Assembly: GCF_045207785.1 (NCBI RefSeq)
Contig: NZ_CP108776.1
Coordinates: forward strand, 124,001-188,000
Reading direction: 5' to 3'
DNA: 64,000 nucleotides
Origin: Embleya sp045207785
GTDB lineage: Bacteria; Actinomycetota; Actinomycetes; Streptomycetales; Streptomycetaceae
Positions 25,687 through 33,193 of this stretch are shown piece by piece. Numbering within the stretch: position 1 is the first letter of the stretch; every line of letters begins with the position of its first letter. The position numbers and the translations under genes were made by a program. Below the pieces are notes generated by a model. The model did no database searches. It was not told where the DNA came from and worked only from the letters and a program-made list of their open reading frames with translations.

Positions 25687-26388
25687 TTACCAGTCGGTTG
25701 CGGTGTCCATCGACTGCTGCCAGTACGTGACCTTGAGCGAGTCGTCGACGTAGGTGCCCTTCGCGGGCAGCGACGGGTGGGCGCCCGTGCCGACGTTCTC
25801 GTTGCCGGAGGGGCCGTGGAAGTAGACGGTGAGGGACTTCTCGGTGTGGCCGGTGCCACCGCTGCCGTCGGCGGCGGACAGGTTGACGGAGGCGTAGCCG
25901 GACTCGCCCGGCCCGAGCATGACGACCGCCTGCGGCTTCGACGCCTCGATGACGGGAGGTACGGACTGGGCCTCGCCGAAGCGCATGGCCGGGTAGCCGT
26001 AGAGGGCGCAGAGCTTGCCGCCCGTGTTGGTGACGGTGAGAAGCATGTGGTTCACGGGGCGGTTCAGCGGGGCCGCGACGGTCTTGGTGTTGGAGCCTTC
26101 GCAGGTGGCCGGGTCGCCGGAGTCCGTGCGGCCGGCCGGGCCCTTGGTGTTGGCCGGGCCGGGCTTGCCGGTAGCGGAAGAGGGCCGGGAGGAGGGGGTA
26201 CCGGCGGGGGCGGACGCGGACGGTGTCGCGGCCGGTGGCGCGGTGGAAGGGGCACCGGGCGCCGGGGTCGCGGCGGAGGCCTTGGCGTCGGCGTCCTTGT
26301 CGTCATTGCACGCGGTCAGCAGGAGCGCGGCGAGCGCGAGCGTGGCGGCGCCGACGAGACGGGAGCGGGAAGTGCGGTTGCCGGACAT
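25687..26388 (-). CDS. DUF4232-type lipoprotein
   Basis: The 233-residue product has a lipoprotein signal peptide ending in the lipobox L-T-A-C (RLVGAATLALAALLLTACND, lipidated Cys about 27). A Pro/Ala/Ser/Thr-rich linker follows (about 35-90), then a DUF4232 domain (about 95-233). The domain has a Cys pair (ATCEGSNTKTVAAPLNRPVN and KLCALYGYPAMRF) and the LTVTNTGG and GPGESGYASVNLSA strands usual for the family. It would be anchored on the outer face of the membrane; function of DUF4232 is unknown. ATG 26388 gives a proper signal peptide. It is transcribed divergently from a membrane-bound XRE regulator whose outside domain it might contact. Confidence 0.85.
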   Translation of the reverse strand: MSGNRTSRSRLVGAATLALAALLLTACNDDKDADAKASAATPAPGAPSTAPPAATPSASAPAGTPSSRPSSATGKPGPANTKGPAGRTDSGDPATCEGSNTKTVAAPLNRPVNHMLLTVTNTGGKLCALYGYPAMRFGEAQSVPPVIEASKPQAVVMLGPGESGYASVNLSAADGSGGTGHTEKSLTVYFHGPSGNENVGTGAHPSLPAKGTYVDDSLKVTYWQQSMDTATDW

Positions 26389-26575
26389 GAGGTTGAGCCC
26401 CTTCGGTGTTCGGGTGGGGGTGCTGCTTGAATGGTCACGAGCTTGTGGGGCGAGCCGTCCCAACCGCCAGAGACGGCGGGCAGTTGGGGACGCCGGAACG
26501 GCAAAACCCGCTCTGAGCAGCGGAAACGCAGCGCCCCTGGAACGCGGGAATGGGACGCGAGGCATGGAGGAACGG

Positions 26576-28144
26576 GTGTCGGGGGCAACGGGGGCCGAGG
26601 AAACGGAGGCATTCGCGCGACTGCTGCGGGAGCTCAAGGACCGCTCGGGATTGAGTTACGGCGCGCTGGCCAAGCGGCTGCACACGGGCACGTCGACGCT
26701 GCACCGCTACTGCAACGGCACTGCCGTGCCGAGCGATTACGCACCGGTGGAACGCCTCGCCCGGGTGTGCCGGGCAACGCCGCAGGAACTGGTGGAGCTG
26801 CACCGGCACTGGATCCTGGCGGACGCGGCACGGGGGCGCCGGGCGGATCCGGCGCAGGCAGCGGCTCCGGCGACGGGGGCTCCGGTTCTGGATCCGGCCC
26901 CGGCGTCGGGTTCGGCTCGGGGCGCCGGTCCGGATGGAGTGGCTCAGGCGGTCGACGCGTCGGAGACGGTGGATGCGGGCGCGGCGGAGGATTTGGCTGA
27001 GCGGGCGAACACGGCGCCTACGACTGAGCCGGATACGGGCACGGAGTCGGGCTCGGGGTCGGACTCGAACTCGAACTCGAACTCGGCGACAGTGCCAGAC
27101 TCCGCTGCGGCCCTCGCTGCGGCCCCCGGGACGGGCTCGACCCGCGCGGCGACGTCGCACGGGCAGGGACAGGGCGAGGAGGACGGTGCGTCGGCGGACG
27201 TCGACGCACCTCGCGAGCCCGCGCCGTCACGGCGTCGCCGTACCGTGGCGACCTCCTTCGTCGCGGTGGCGGCCCTGCTGGGAGTCGTGATGGCCGTCGT
27301 ACATCCGTTCTCCGACGACGAAGGCAACGATGCGGGCAATCACCGGGCAGCCGGTCCCGCCGCCGCGATCACCGGCACGGCGGATGCCACGGAACGACCC
27401 ACAGAGCGGGCCTCCTCCTCCCCGTCTCCCCACGGGACCGCCCCGGCCCCGGCCGTCACGACCGACTCCGGCAAGGTCGGGCCCGGTGTCTCGAAGAGTG
27501 GCGGTACGCCGGGCGCGCGGGAGTCATCCGGCGAGAGCGGTGCCGGCGCCCTCCCGCTCAATGTGGGCATTCGCCCCTACGTCTACAACAATCCGTGCAG
27601 CCAGCACTTTCTCGTCGACAGTGGCGCCGAACAGGTCGGCCCGCCCGCGAACGAGCGGGACGCCCCGCGCTGGGCCGCCGCGTACGGCGCGGTCTCCTCG
27701 AACGAGCAAAAGATCGCCCTCACCGTCCAGGGCCGCAGCCAGGACACCGTGATCCTGGAGGCGCTGCACATACGCGTCGTCGGCAAGAGCGCGCCGCTCG
27801 CCTGGAACGACTACTCGATGGGCGTCGGCTGCGGCGGCGGCGTCGACACCAAGTCGTTCGACATCGACCTCGACAAGGGCAGCCCCGTCATCACCGCGAA
27901 GAACGGCCAGGGCGACTTCCCGTACAAGGTCAGCGCGTCCGACCCGGAGGTCTTCTACGTCACCGTGCACACCAAGGCGCACGACGTCCGCTGGGATCTC
28001 ACCCTGGACTGGTCCAGCGGCGACCGCCGCGGCACGGAGCACATCAACAACAAGGGCACGCCCTTCCGCACCAGCGCCGACGCCGGCCGCCCCGGTTACG
28101 ACTACCCGCTGGGCGGCGGGGAGTGGATCGAACGGCAGGGATGA
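26576..28144 (+). CDS. Membrane-bound XRE regulator with extracytoplasmic sensor domain
   Basis: The 522-residue protein combines an N-terminal HTH (about 5-70: EAFARLLRELKDRSGLSYGA, LAKRLHTGTSTLHRYCNGTA), a long disordered Ala/Ser/Gly/Asp-rich linker (about 80-215, including a GSGSDSNSNSNSA run), one transmembrane helix (about 222-243: VATSFVAVAALLGVVMAVV) and a 280-residue outside part. After a Ser/Pro linker the sensor (about 325-522) starts PLNVGIRPYVYNNPCSQHFL and has a second Cys in MGVGCGGGVD, so one disulfide is likely. Such transmembrane one-component regulators are common in Streptomyces, but ligands are unknown. GTG 26576 is preceded by GGAGGAA; ATG 26564 four codons earlier is the alternative. 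It is divergent from the DUF4232 lipoprotein and seven bases from the Cys-rich gene at 28151. Confidence 0.82.
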   Translation: MSGATGAEETEAFARLLRELKDRSGLSYGALAKRLHTGTSTLHRYCNGTAVPSDYAPVERLARVCRATPQELVELHRHWILADAARGRRADPAQAAAPATGAPVLDPAPASGSARGAGPDGVAQAVDASETVDAGAAEDLAERANTAPTTEPDTGTESGSGSDSNSNSNSATVPDSAAALAAAPGTGSTRAATSHGQGQGEEDGASADVDAPREPAPSRRRRTVATSFVAVAALLGVVMAVVHPFSDDEGNDAGNHRAAGPAAAITGTADATERPTERASSSPSPHGTAPAPAVTTDSGKVGPGVSKSGGTPGARESSGESGAGALPLNVGIRPYVYNNPCSQHFLVDSGAEQVGPPANERDAPRWAAAYGAVSSNEQKIALTVQGRSQDTVILEALHIRVVGKSAPLAWNDYSMGVGCGGGVDTKSFDIDLDKGSPVITAKNGQGDFPYKVSASDPEVFYVTVHTKAHDVRWDLTLDWSSGDRRGTEHINNKGTPFRTSADAGRPGYDYPLGGGEWIERQG

Positions 28145-28150
28145 CAGCAG

Positions 28151-28618
28151 ATGGCAGACGCGTGGTGTGCCGGGCCGGTGGGCGACGAGGTCACGGGTTA
28201 CGGAAGTCTGTTGGCGCTACTGGGCCGGACCGGCCTCGCGGGGCCGGACGGGCGGAGGGTGACCGTCCCTGTCCTGTGCCGGTACTGCGCCCATGACGAG
28301 TTCGAGGTGGCCTCGGACGAGGTTTGGTGCGTGGGTTGCTGCCTGCCGATCGGCATCGAGGACGGCGACGTGTACTCCGGCACCTGCCAGTGGAGGCTCG
28401 TGCGATCCGACGTCCAGCCGTCGGGAGCAGGAAACGTCGTTCGGAAGCGGACGGCGGAGTACTGCCCCGCGGGACACGGCGTGTTCCTGGTGGCCGTCGC
28501 GTACGCCTTCGCCGCGGACGGTGCGCTCTGCGGCCTCTCCGTGGGCCTCAAGTGCCCGGAGGACGGTGCATTGCGCCTGCACGTCGACAACGCGCGCGTG
28601 GTGCAGGAGCGAGCCTGA
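28151..28618 (+). CDS. Hypothetical Cys-rich (zinc-ribbon-like) protein
   Basis: The 155-residue product has a putative four-Cys zinc site in the first half (VPVLCRYCAHDEFEVASDEV followed by WCVGCCLPIGIEDGD) and a further Cys in YCPAGHG and LKCPEDG. The remainder is beta-rich (GVFLVAVAYAFAADGALCGL, ALRLHVDNARVV). I do not recognise the family. It starts seven bases after the membrane-bound XRE regulator, with no promoter between, so it is very likely co-transcribed and translationally coupled. A role in the same signalling unit, perhaps as a metal-binding partner, is inference from position only. Confidence 0.6.
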   Translation: MADAWCAGPVGDEVTGYGSLLALLGRTGLAGPDGRRVTVPVLCRYCAHDEFEVASDEVWCVGCCLPIGIEDGDVYSGTCQWRLVRSDVQPSGAGNVVRKRTAEYCPAGHGVFLVAVAYAFAADGALCGLSVGLKCPEDGALRLHVDNARVVQERA

Positions 28619-28631
28619 CGACGGGTCGATC

Positions 28632-29243
28632 ATGCGCTACGTGGCCTGCGGGTTGGCCGCTGGAATCCCCGGGTTCGGGTCGCGAGTGCATCGGTCGACG
28701 GACCGGCCGACCTGCGCAAGGCGGCCCTGGAGGTGGGCATCGGGCAACCGACGCTCAGCCGGCAGATCCGACGCCTCGAGGAGGACCTCAACGTCAACCT
28801 GCTGATCCGCCGCGCCAACGGGGTCCTCCCCCCGAAGCCACCCCTTGGCGGACAAGCCAACCGTGAGTGTCTCGGACCTGGAAGGCCGGCCCTGGGTGCT
28901 CCCCGCGCGCGGTTACGCACTGCGGGACCTTGTGGATTCCCGGTTCACGCCAACCGACCAGAACATCATCTACGAGACGACCAACCCGCACACGAGCCTG
29001 CTCATGGTCGCCGCCCGAGTGGGCATCGCCTTGCTGCCCCGGTACACGCTCCGCGGCCACCGCGCCGAGGAGAGCGTGACTCCGGCAACCGACTGGGCCC
29101 CGCCCCGGCTGACCGTCTCCATGATCGCGCGCACGGACACGCAACCGGGGCCCGCGGTGCGAAAGCTCATCGAGGCGCTGCGCAAGGTCAGTACGGAGCG
29201 GTCACAGGCCGCCGTCCGTCACGCAACCGCAGCCCGACACTAG
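28632..29243 (+). pseudogene. LysR-family regulator with internal deletion and frameshift
   Basis: The first part encodes the end of a LysR helix-turn-helix (IGQPTLSRQIRRLEEDLNVN, LLIRRANGVLPP). At about 28845 a different frame begins in the middle of the effector domain (VSVSDLEGRPWVLPARGYAL, TNPHTSLLMVAARVGIALLP) and runs to a normal stop at 29243. Roughly 130 residues, comprising the linker and first effector subdomain, are missing, and the N-terminal helix region before IGQPTLS is also scrambled. It cannot act as a regulator. Its stop overlaps the end of the cytochrome oxidase gene on the other strand by four bases. Confidence 0.75.
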
Positions 29244-30967
29244 TCCGATCCGGGACTCGAATCCGAGCCGTCGATCCCGCTGTCGGCCGGCGGGGTCCCG
29301 GGCGCGCCGAGCATGACGGTCTCCGGGTACCGCGCGTCGAAGGCCGGGCACTCGGAGCGGATGCGCGGCAGCGCGGTGAAATTGTGCCGGGGCGGCGGAC
29401 ACGAGGTCGCCCATTCCAACGAACGCCCGAAGCCCCACGGGTCATTGATGGCTACCTTGGCGCCGGTCTTGTGGGTCAGCCACACGTTGTACAGGAACGG
29501 CAGGGTCGAAGCCCCCAACAGGAACGCCCCGATGGAGGACAGCGAGTTCAGGGCCGTGAAGCCGTCGCCCGCCAGATAGTCGGCGTACCGACGGGCCATG
29601 CCCTGGGCGCCGAGCCAGTGCTGCACCAGGAACGTGGTGTGGAACCCGACGAACAGGCTCCAGAAGTGCACCCGGCCCAAGCGTTCGTCGAGCATCCTCC
29701 CGGTCCACTTCGGCCACCAGAAGTAGAAGCCGGCGAACATCGCGAAGACCACGGTGCCGAAGACCGTGTAGTGGAAGTGCGCCACCACGAAGTACGTGTC
29801 GGAGACGTGGAAGTCCAGCGGCGGCGACGCGAGGATCACCCCGGTCAGTCCGCCGAACAAGAACGTGACGAGGAAGCCGAGGGACCACAGCATCGGAGTC
29901 TCGAACGACAGCGAGCCGTTCCACATGGTGCCGATCCAGTTGAAGAACTTCACCCCGGTGGGCACCGCGATGAGGAACGACAGGAGCGAGAAGAACGGCA
30001 GCAGCACCGCGCCTGTGACGAACATGTGGTGCGCCCACACCACCGAGGACAGCCCGGCGATCGCGACGGTGGCGCCGACCAGGCCCAGGTAGCCGAAGAT
30101 CGGCTTGCGCGAGAACACCGGCAGAATCTCGCTGATGATGCCGAAGAACGGCAGCGCGATGATGTACACCTCGGGGTGCCCGAAGAACCAGAACAGGTGC
30201 TGCCACAGCAGCGGCCCGCCGTTGGCCGGATCGAAGATGTGCGCGCCGAACTTGCGGTCGGCCTCCAAGGCGAGGAGCGCGGCGGCCAGGACCGGAAACG
30301 CCATCAGCACCAGGAAGCCGGTCAGCAGCACGTTCCAGCAGAAGATCGGCAGGCGGAACATGGTCATTCCCGGCGCCCGCATGCAGACGATCGTGGTGAT
30401 GAAGTTGACCGAGCCGAGGATCGTGCCGAATCCGGACAGGGCCAGGCCCATGATCCACAGATCCGCGCCGATCCCCGGCGACCGGATCGCGCCGGACAGC
30501 GGCGCATAGCCGGTCCACCCGAAGGCCGCGCTGCCCTGCGGGGTGAGGAAACCTCCAAGGACCATCAGGCCGCCGAAGAGGAACAGCCAGTACGAGAGCA
30601 TGTTCAGGCGCGGGAAGGCCACGTCGGGCGCGCCGATCTGTAGCGGCATGATGGCGTTCGCGAATCCGGCGAACAACGGCGTCGCGAAGAGCAACAGCAT
30701 GATCGTGCCGTGCAGCGTGAACGCCTGGTTGAACTGTTCGTTGGACAGGATCTGGTTGCCCGGTCGGGCGAGTTCGGCGCGGATGATCAGCGCCAGGATT
30801 CCCCCGATGAGGAAGAACCCGAACGACGTGGTTATGTACATGTAGCCGATCACCTTGTGGTCCGTGGTGGTCAACCAGCCGACCACTCGGGCCCCGGCGC
30901 CCGCCTGTTCACCACCCGGGACCACGAGCGATGCCACGCCGCGTTCGGCTTCCCGACTCACACTCAC
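29240..30967 (-). CDS. ctaD: Cytochrome c oxidase subunit I
   Basis: The 575-residue integral membrane protein carries the twelve helices of aa3-type oxidase subunit I. Visible ligands: low-spin haem His in NQAFTLHGTIMLLLFATP; CuB site in FFGHPEVYIIALPFFGI (His with the Tyr of the His-Tyr crosslink) and VVWAHHMFVTG (two His); haem a3 and haem a His in VVAHFHYTVFG. The proton-channel GFLTPQGSA and YMYITTSFGFFLIGG segments are normal, so it should be active. GTG 30967 has GGAGG six bases upstream; the 34-codon extension is unsupported. It is solitary: subunits II and III and the bc1 genes are not in the window, so it is likely a second copy that borrows other subunits. Regulation is not visible. 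Confidence 0.95.
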   Translation of the reverse strand: MSVSREAERGVASLVVPGGEQAGAGARVVGWLTTTDHKVIGYMYITTSFGFFLIGGILALIIRAELARPGNQILSNEQFNQAFTLHGTIMLLLFATPLFAGFANAIMPLQIGAPDVAFPRLNMLSYWLFLFGGLMVLGGFLTPQGSAAFGWTGYAPLSGAIRSPGIGADLWIMGLALSGFGTILGSVNFITTIVCMRAPGMTMFRLPIFCWNVLLTGFLVLMAFPVLAAALLALEADRKFGAHIFDPANGGPLLWQHLFWFFGHPEVYIIALPFFGIISEILPVFSRKPIFGYLGLVGATVAIAGLSSVVWAHHMFVTGAVLLPFFSLLSFLIAVPTGVKFFNWIGTMWNGSLSFETPMLWSLGFLVTFLFGGLTGVILASPPLDFHVSDTYFVVAHFHYTVFGTVVFAMFAGFYFWWPKWTGRMLDERLGRVHFWSLFVGFHTTFLVQHWLGAQGMARRYADYLAGDGFTALNSLSSIGAFLLGASTLPFLYNVWLTHKTGAKVAINDPWGFGRSLEWATSCPPPRHNFTALPRIRSECPAFDARYPETVMLGAPGTPPADSGIDGSDSSPGSD

Positions 30968-31349
30968 GTCAGTCCTCCCGACCGGCCTCGGCGGAGCGGG
31001 TCCGCACCGGGTCCTCGCCGGTGCGGCACATATTCGCCCCAAAGCCTCGCCGCGCAACGTATCCCGCATCGTGCGCCCGCCCGCCGAGACGCGCGGGCAT
31101 CGCGAGCACGGTTCCCCATTCGGCGCTACCGGAGCACCCCACTCGTCGTACTGGTCCGCCGCCGCGAAGAGCAGGCCACGGCGTGCCCGAGATCGCGAAA
31201 AGCAGACAGAGACAGTTCAGCGCACTACGCCCGACAATGGCTCGCCCATCGGCACACGGAGAACAGGGAGTGCGGCCTCGCAGGGCGTATTCCGGCACGG
31301 TCGGGACAAGGTCTGCGTCGGCGTGCCGGCGGAAGGGCAGCCCTACCCC

Positions 31350-32060
31350 CTACGCCAACTCCGCCGCGATCGTTCTCGCCGCCTGTTGCAGGCGTACGGC
31401 GATGGCCGCCTCGTCGGCCGCGGTGCCGCCGAGGTGGACCACGGCGACTGCGCCGACAAGGCCGCGGGAGGCGCTGAGGACGGGGACGGCGAGCGACGAC
31501 AGGCCCGCGATGACCTCGCTGTCGGAGCGGGCGTGGCCGAGGCGGCGGGCCTCGGTGACCTTGGGGCGTTCGTCGGGCCGGGCGGGGCCGGCGGAGAGCA
31601 GGGCGATGCCCGGGGCTCCGGAGTCGAGGGAGTGTCGGCTGCCGGGGCGTTGGGCGACGGCGGCGACGGAGTGGCGGGGTTCGACGGCGGCCAGGGTGAC
31701 GCACTCGTCCCCGTCGACCACGGCGAGGAAGGTGGTCATGCCGATCTCGTTGGCCACGGCGGTGAGTTCGGGCAGTGCGGCGGCGTGCAGGTCGCGCGAG
31801 ACGTTGCGGGCGAGGGTGGCCAGGCCGACGCCGAGTTCGCAGGCGCCGTCGGGGCCGCGGCGTACCAGGCGGTGGTCCTCGAGTGTGCGCAGGATCCGGT
31901 ACGCGATCGAGCGGTGCACGCCGAGCGCGTCGGCGAGTTCGGCGATGGCCAAAGGGCGTTCGGCGTCCGCGAGGACCTCCAGGAGGCGCAGTCCTCGGTC
32001 CAGCGTCTGGGAGTGCGGGGCCACCTTGTCCCGTGGGGATTTCTCGTCGGGCGTTGGCAT
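31350..32060 (-). CDS. IclR-family transcriptional regulator of the homogentisate operon
   Basis: The 236-residue protein has the IclR winged helix (about 15-75: SQTLDRGLRLLEVLADAERP, IAELADALGVHRSIAYRILR, TLEDHRLVRRG) and effector domain (about 85-236: FLAVVDGDECVTLAAVEPRH, RHSLDSGAPGIALLSAGPAR, LSSLAVPVLSASRGLVGAVA). IclR proteins often control aromatic catabolism and bind a pathway intermediate. It is transcribed away from the MBL-fold gene at 32178; the 117-base gap contains a TGTTC-N7-GAACA palindrome that suits an IclR dimer. Control of the homogentisate operon is therefore a good inference. The start ATG 32060 gives the standard length. Confidence 0.9.
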   Translation of the reverse strand: MPTPDEKSPRDKVAPHSQTLDRGLRLLEVLADAERPLAIAELADALGVHRSIAYRILRTLEDHRLVRRGPDGACELGVGLATLARNVSRDLHAAALPELTAVANEIGMTTFLAVVDGDECVTLAAVEPRHSVAAVAQRPGSRHSLDSGAPGIALLSAGPARPDERPKVTEARRLGHARSDSEVIAGLSSLAVPVLSASRGLVGAVAVVHLGGTAADEAAIAVRLQQAARTIAAELA

Positions 32061-32126
32061 GGTCTCTTCTCCGGCCGCTGCGGCGTGTGTATATTGCCGC
32101 CATCCATGATCTAAATATGAGCTCGC

Positions 32127-32143
32127 TGTTCGATAATAGAACA
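32127..32143. promoter_or_regulatory. IclR operator-like palindrome TGTTC-N7-GAACA
   Basis: TGTTC-GATAATA-GAACA is a perfect 5-7-5 inverted repeat in the AT-richer divergent promoter region between the IclR gene and the MBL-fold gene, 35 bases before the operon's first start. Confidence 0.65.
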
Positions 32144-32177
32144 GACCTCGGGCTGATGTCGAGAGAGGCGGGACACG

Positions 32178-33140
32178 ATGACGGCGAAACCGTTCGCATC
32201 GTCGGCGGACCTGGGCGAGAAGCAGCGGACGCTGGAGGTCCTGGCCGAGGGGGTGTACGCCCTGACCGCCGATGGGGACCCCAACATCGGGGCGATCGAG
32301 GGTGAGGACTTCGTGGTCGCCTTCGAGGCCCTGGCCACGCCGGTCGCCGCCCGCGAGTGGCTGGCGATGCTGCGCGAGTACACCGACAAGCCGGTCCGTT
32401 ACCTGGTGCTGTCGCACTACCACGCGGTGCGCGTGCTGGGCGCGAGCGCGTTCGACGCCGACGTGATCGTCGCCCACGACAGGACGCGGGAGCTGATCGC
32501 CGAACGCGGCCGGCAGGACTGGGAGTCGGAGTACGGCCGCATGCCCCGCCTGTTCAAGGAGCCGGCCTCGATCCCCGGCCTGACCTGGCCGACCGCGACG
32601 TTCTCCGACCGTTTCACCATCGACCTGGGCGGCGACCGCGGCGATCTGGAACTGCGGTACTGCGGGCGCGGCCACACCGAGGGCGACATCGTGGCCTGGC
32701 TGCCGAAGCAGAAGGTGCTCTTCGCCGGTGACCTGGTCGAGGCCCAAGCGGCGCTGTACACCGGCGACGCGTTCCACCGCGACTGGGCCTGCGGAACGCT
32801 GGACGCCGTGGCCGCCCTCGGTGCCGAGGCGCTGGTCGGTGGGCGCGGCGCGGTCGCACGCGGCCGCGAGGCCGTGGACGCGGCGATCGCCCAGACGCGG
32901 GACTTCCTGCGCGTGATGATCGAGCAGGTCGGCGCCGTGCAGGAGCGCGGCGGCACGCTGAAGGAGGCGTTCGAGGCGGTGCACACCGAACTCGCGCCGC
33001 GCTACGGCCGTTGGCCCATCTTCGAGCACTGCCTCCCGTTCGACGTCTCCCGGTTGTGGGACGAACTCTCCGGCGTCGAGCGCCCGCGCATCTGGACCGC
33101 GGAGCGCGACCGCGAGGTGTGGGCGCAGCTCCAGGGCTGA
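32178..33140 (+). CDS. MBL-fold metallo-hydrolase-like protein, first gene of homogentisate operon
   Basis: The 320-residue protein has the metallo-beta-lactamase layout: EGVYALTADGDPNIGAIEGE, VRYLVLSHYHAVRVLGASAF, the LRYCGRGHTEGDIVAWLPKQ strand with the third-site His, and VLFAGDLVEAQAALYTGDAF with the bridging Asp. The canonical H-x-H-x-D-H motif is H-Y-H-A-V-R here, so the Asp-His pair of the second metal site is missing. It may bind a single metal or act on a different bond than a lactonase. Position as first gene of the operon ties it to aromatic catabolism; a ring-lactone or thioester hydrolase role is speculative. ATG 32178 gives a full-length fold. It is probably controlled by the divergent IclR gene. 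Confidence 0.8.
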   Translation: MTAKPFASSADLGEKQRTLEVLAEGVYALTADGDPNIGAIEGEDFVVAFEALATPVAAREWLAMLREYTDKPVRYLVLSHYHAVRVLGASAFDADVIVAHDRTRELIAERGRQDWESEYGRMPRLFKEPASIPGLTWPTATFSDRFTIDLGGDRGDLELRYCGRGHTEGDIVAWLPKQKVLFAGDLVEAQAALYTGDAFHRDWACGTLDAVAALGAEALVGGRGAVARGREAVDAAIAQTRDFLRVMIEQVGAVQERGGTLKEAFEAVHTELAPRYGRWPIFEHCLPFDVSRLWDELSGVERPRIWTAERDREVWAQLQG

Positions 33141-33193
33141 CCCCCGACCGTACGCATAACGGGGCCGGGAAGGACGAAGGGACGTTCGAGACG

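Noticed and set aside
26015..26575. 183-codon upstream extension of the membrane-bound XRE regulator
   Set aside because: It lies antisense to the DUF4232 lipoprotein signal region and lacks an HTH-related start; GGAGG followed by GTG 26576 is the better start.
28733..30643. 636-codon plus-strand frame opposite ctaD
   Set aside because: After the LysR HTH remnant it consists of Arg/Glu/His-rich shadow sequence of the cytochrome oxidase gene.
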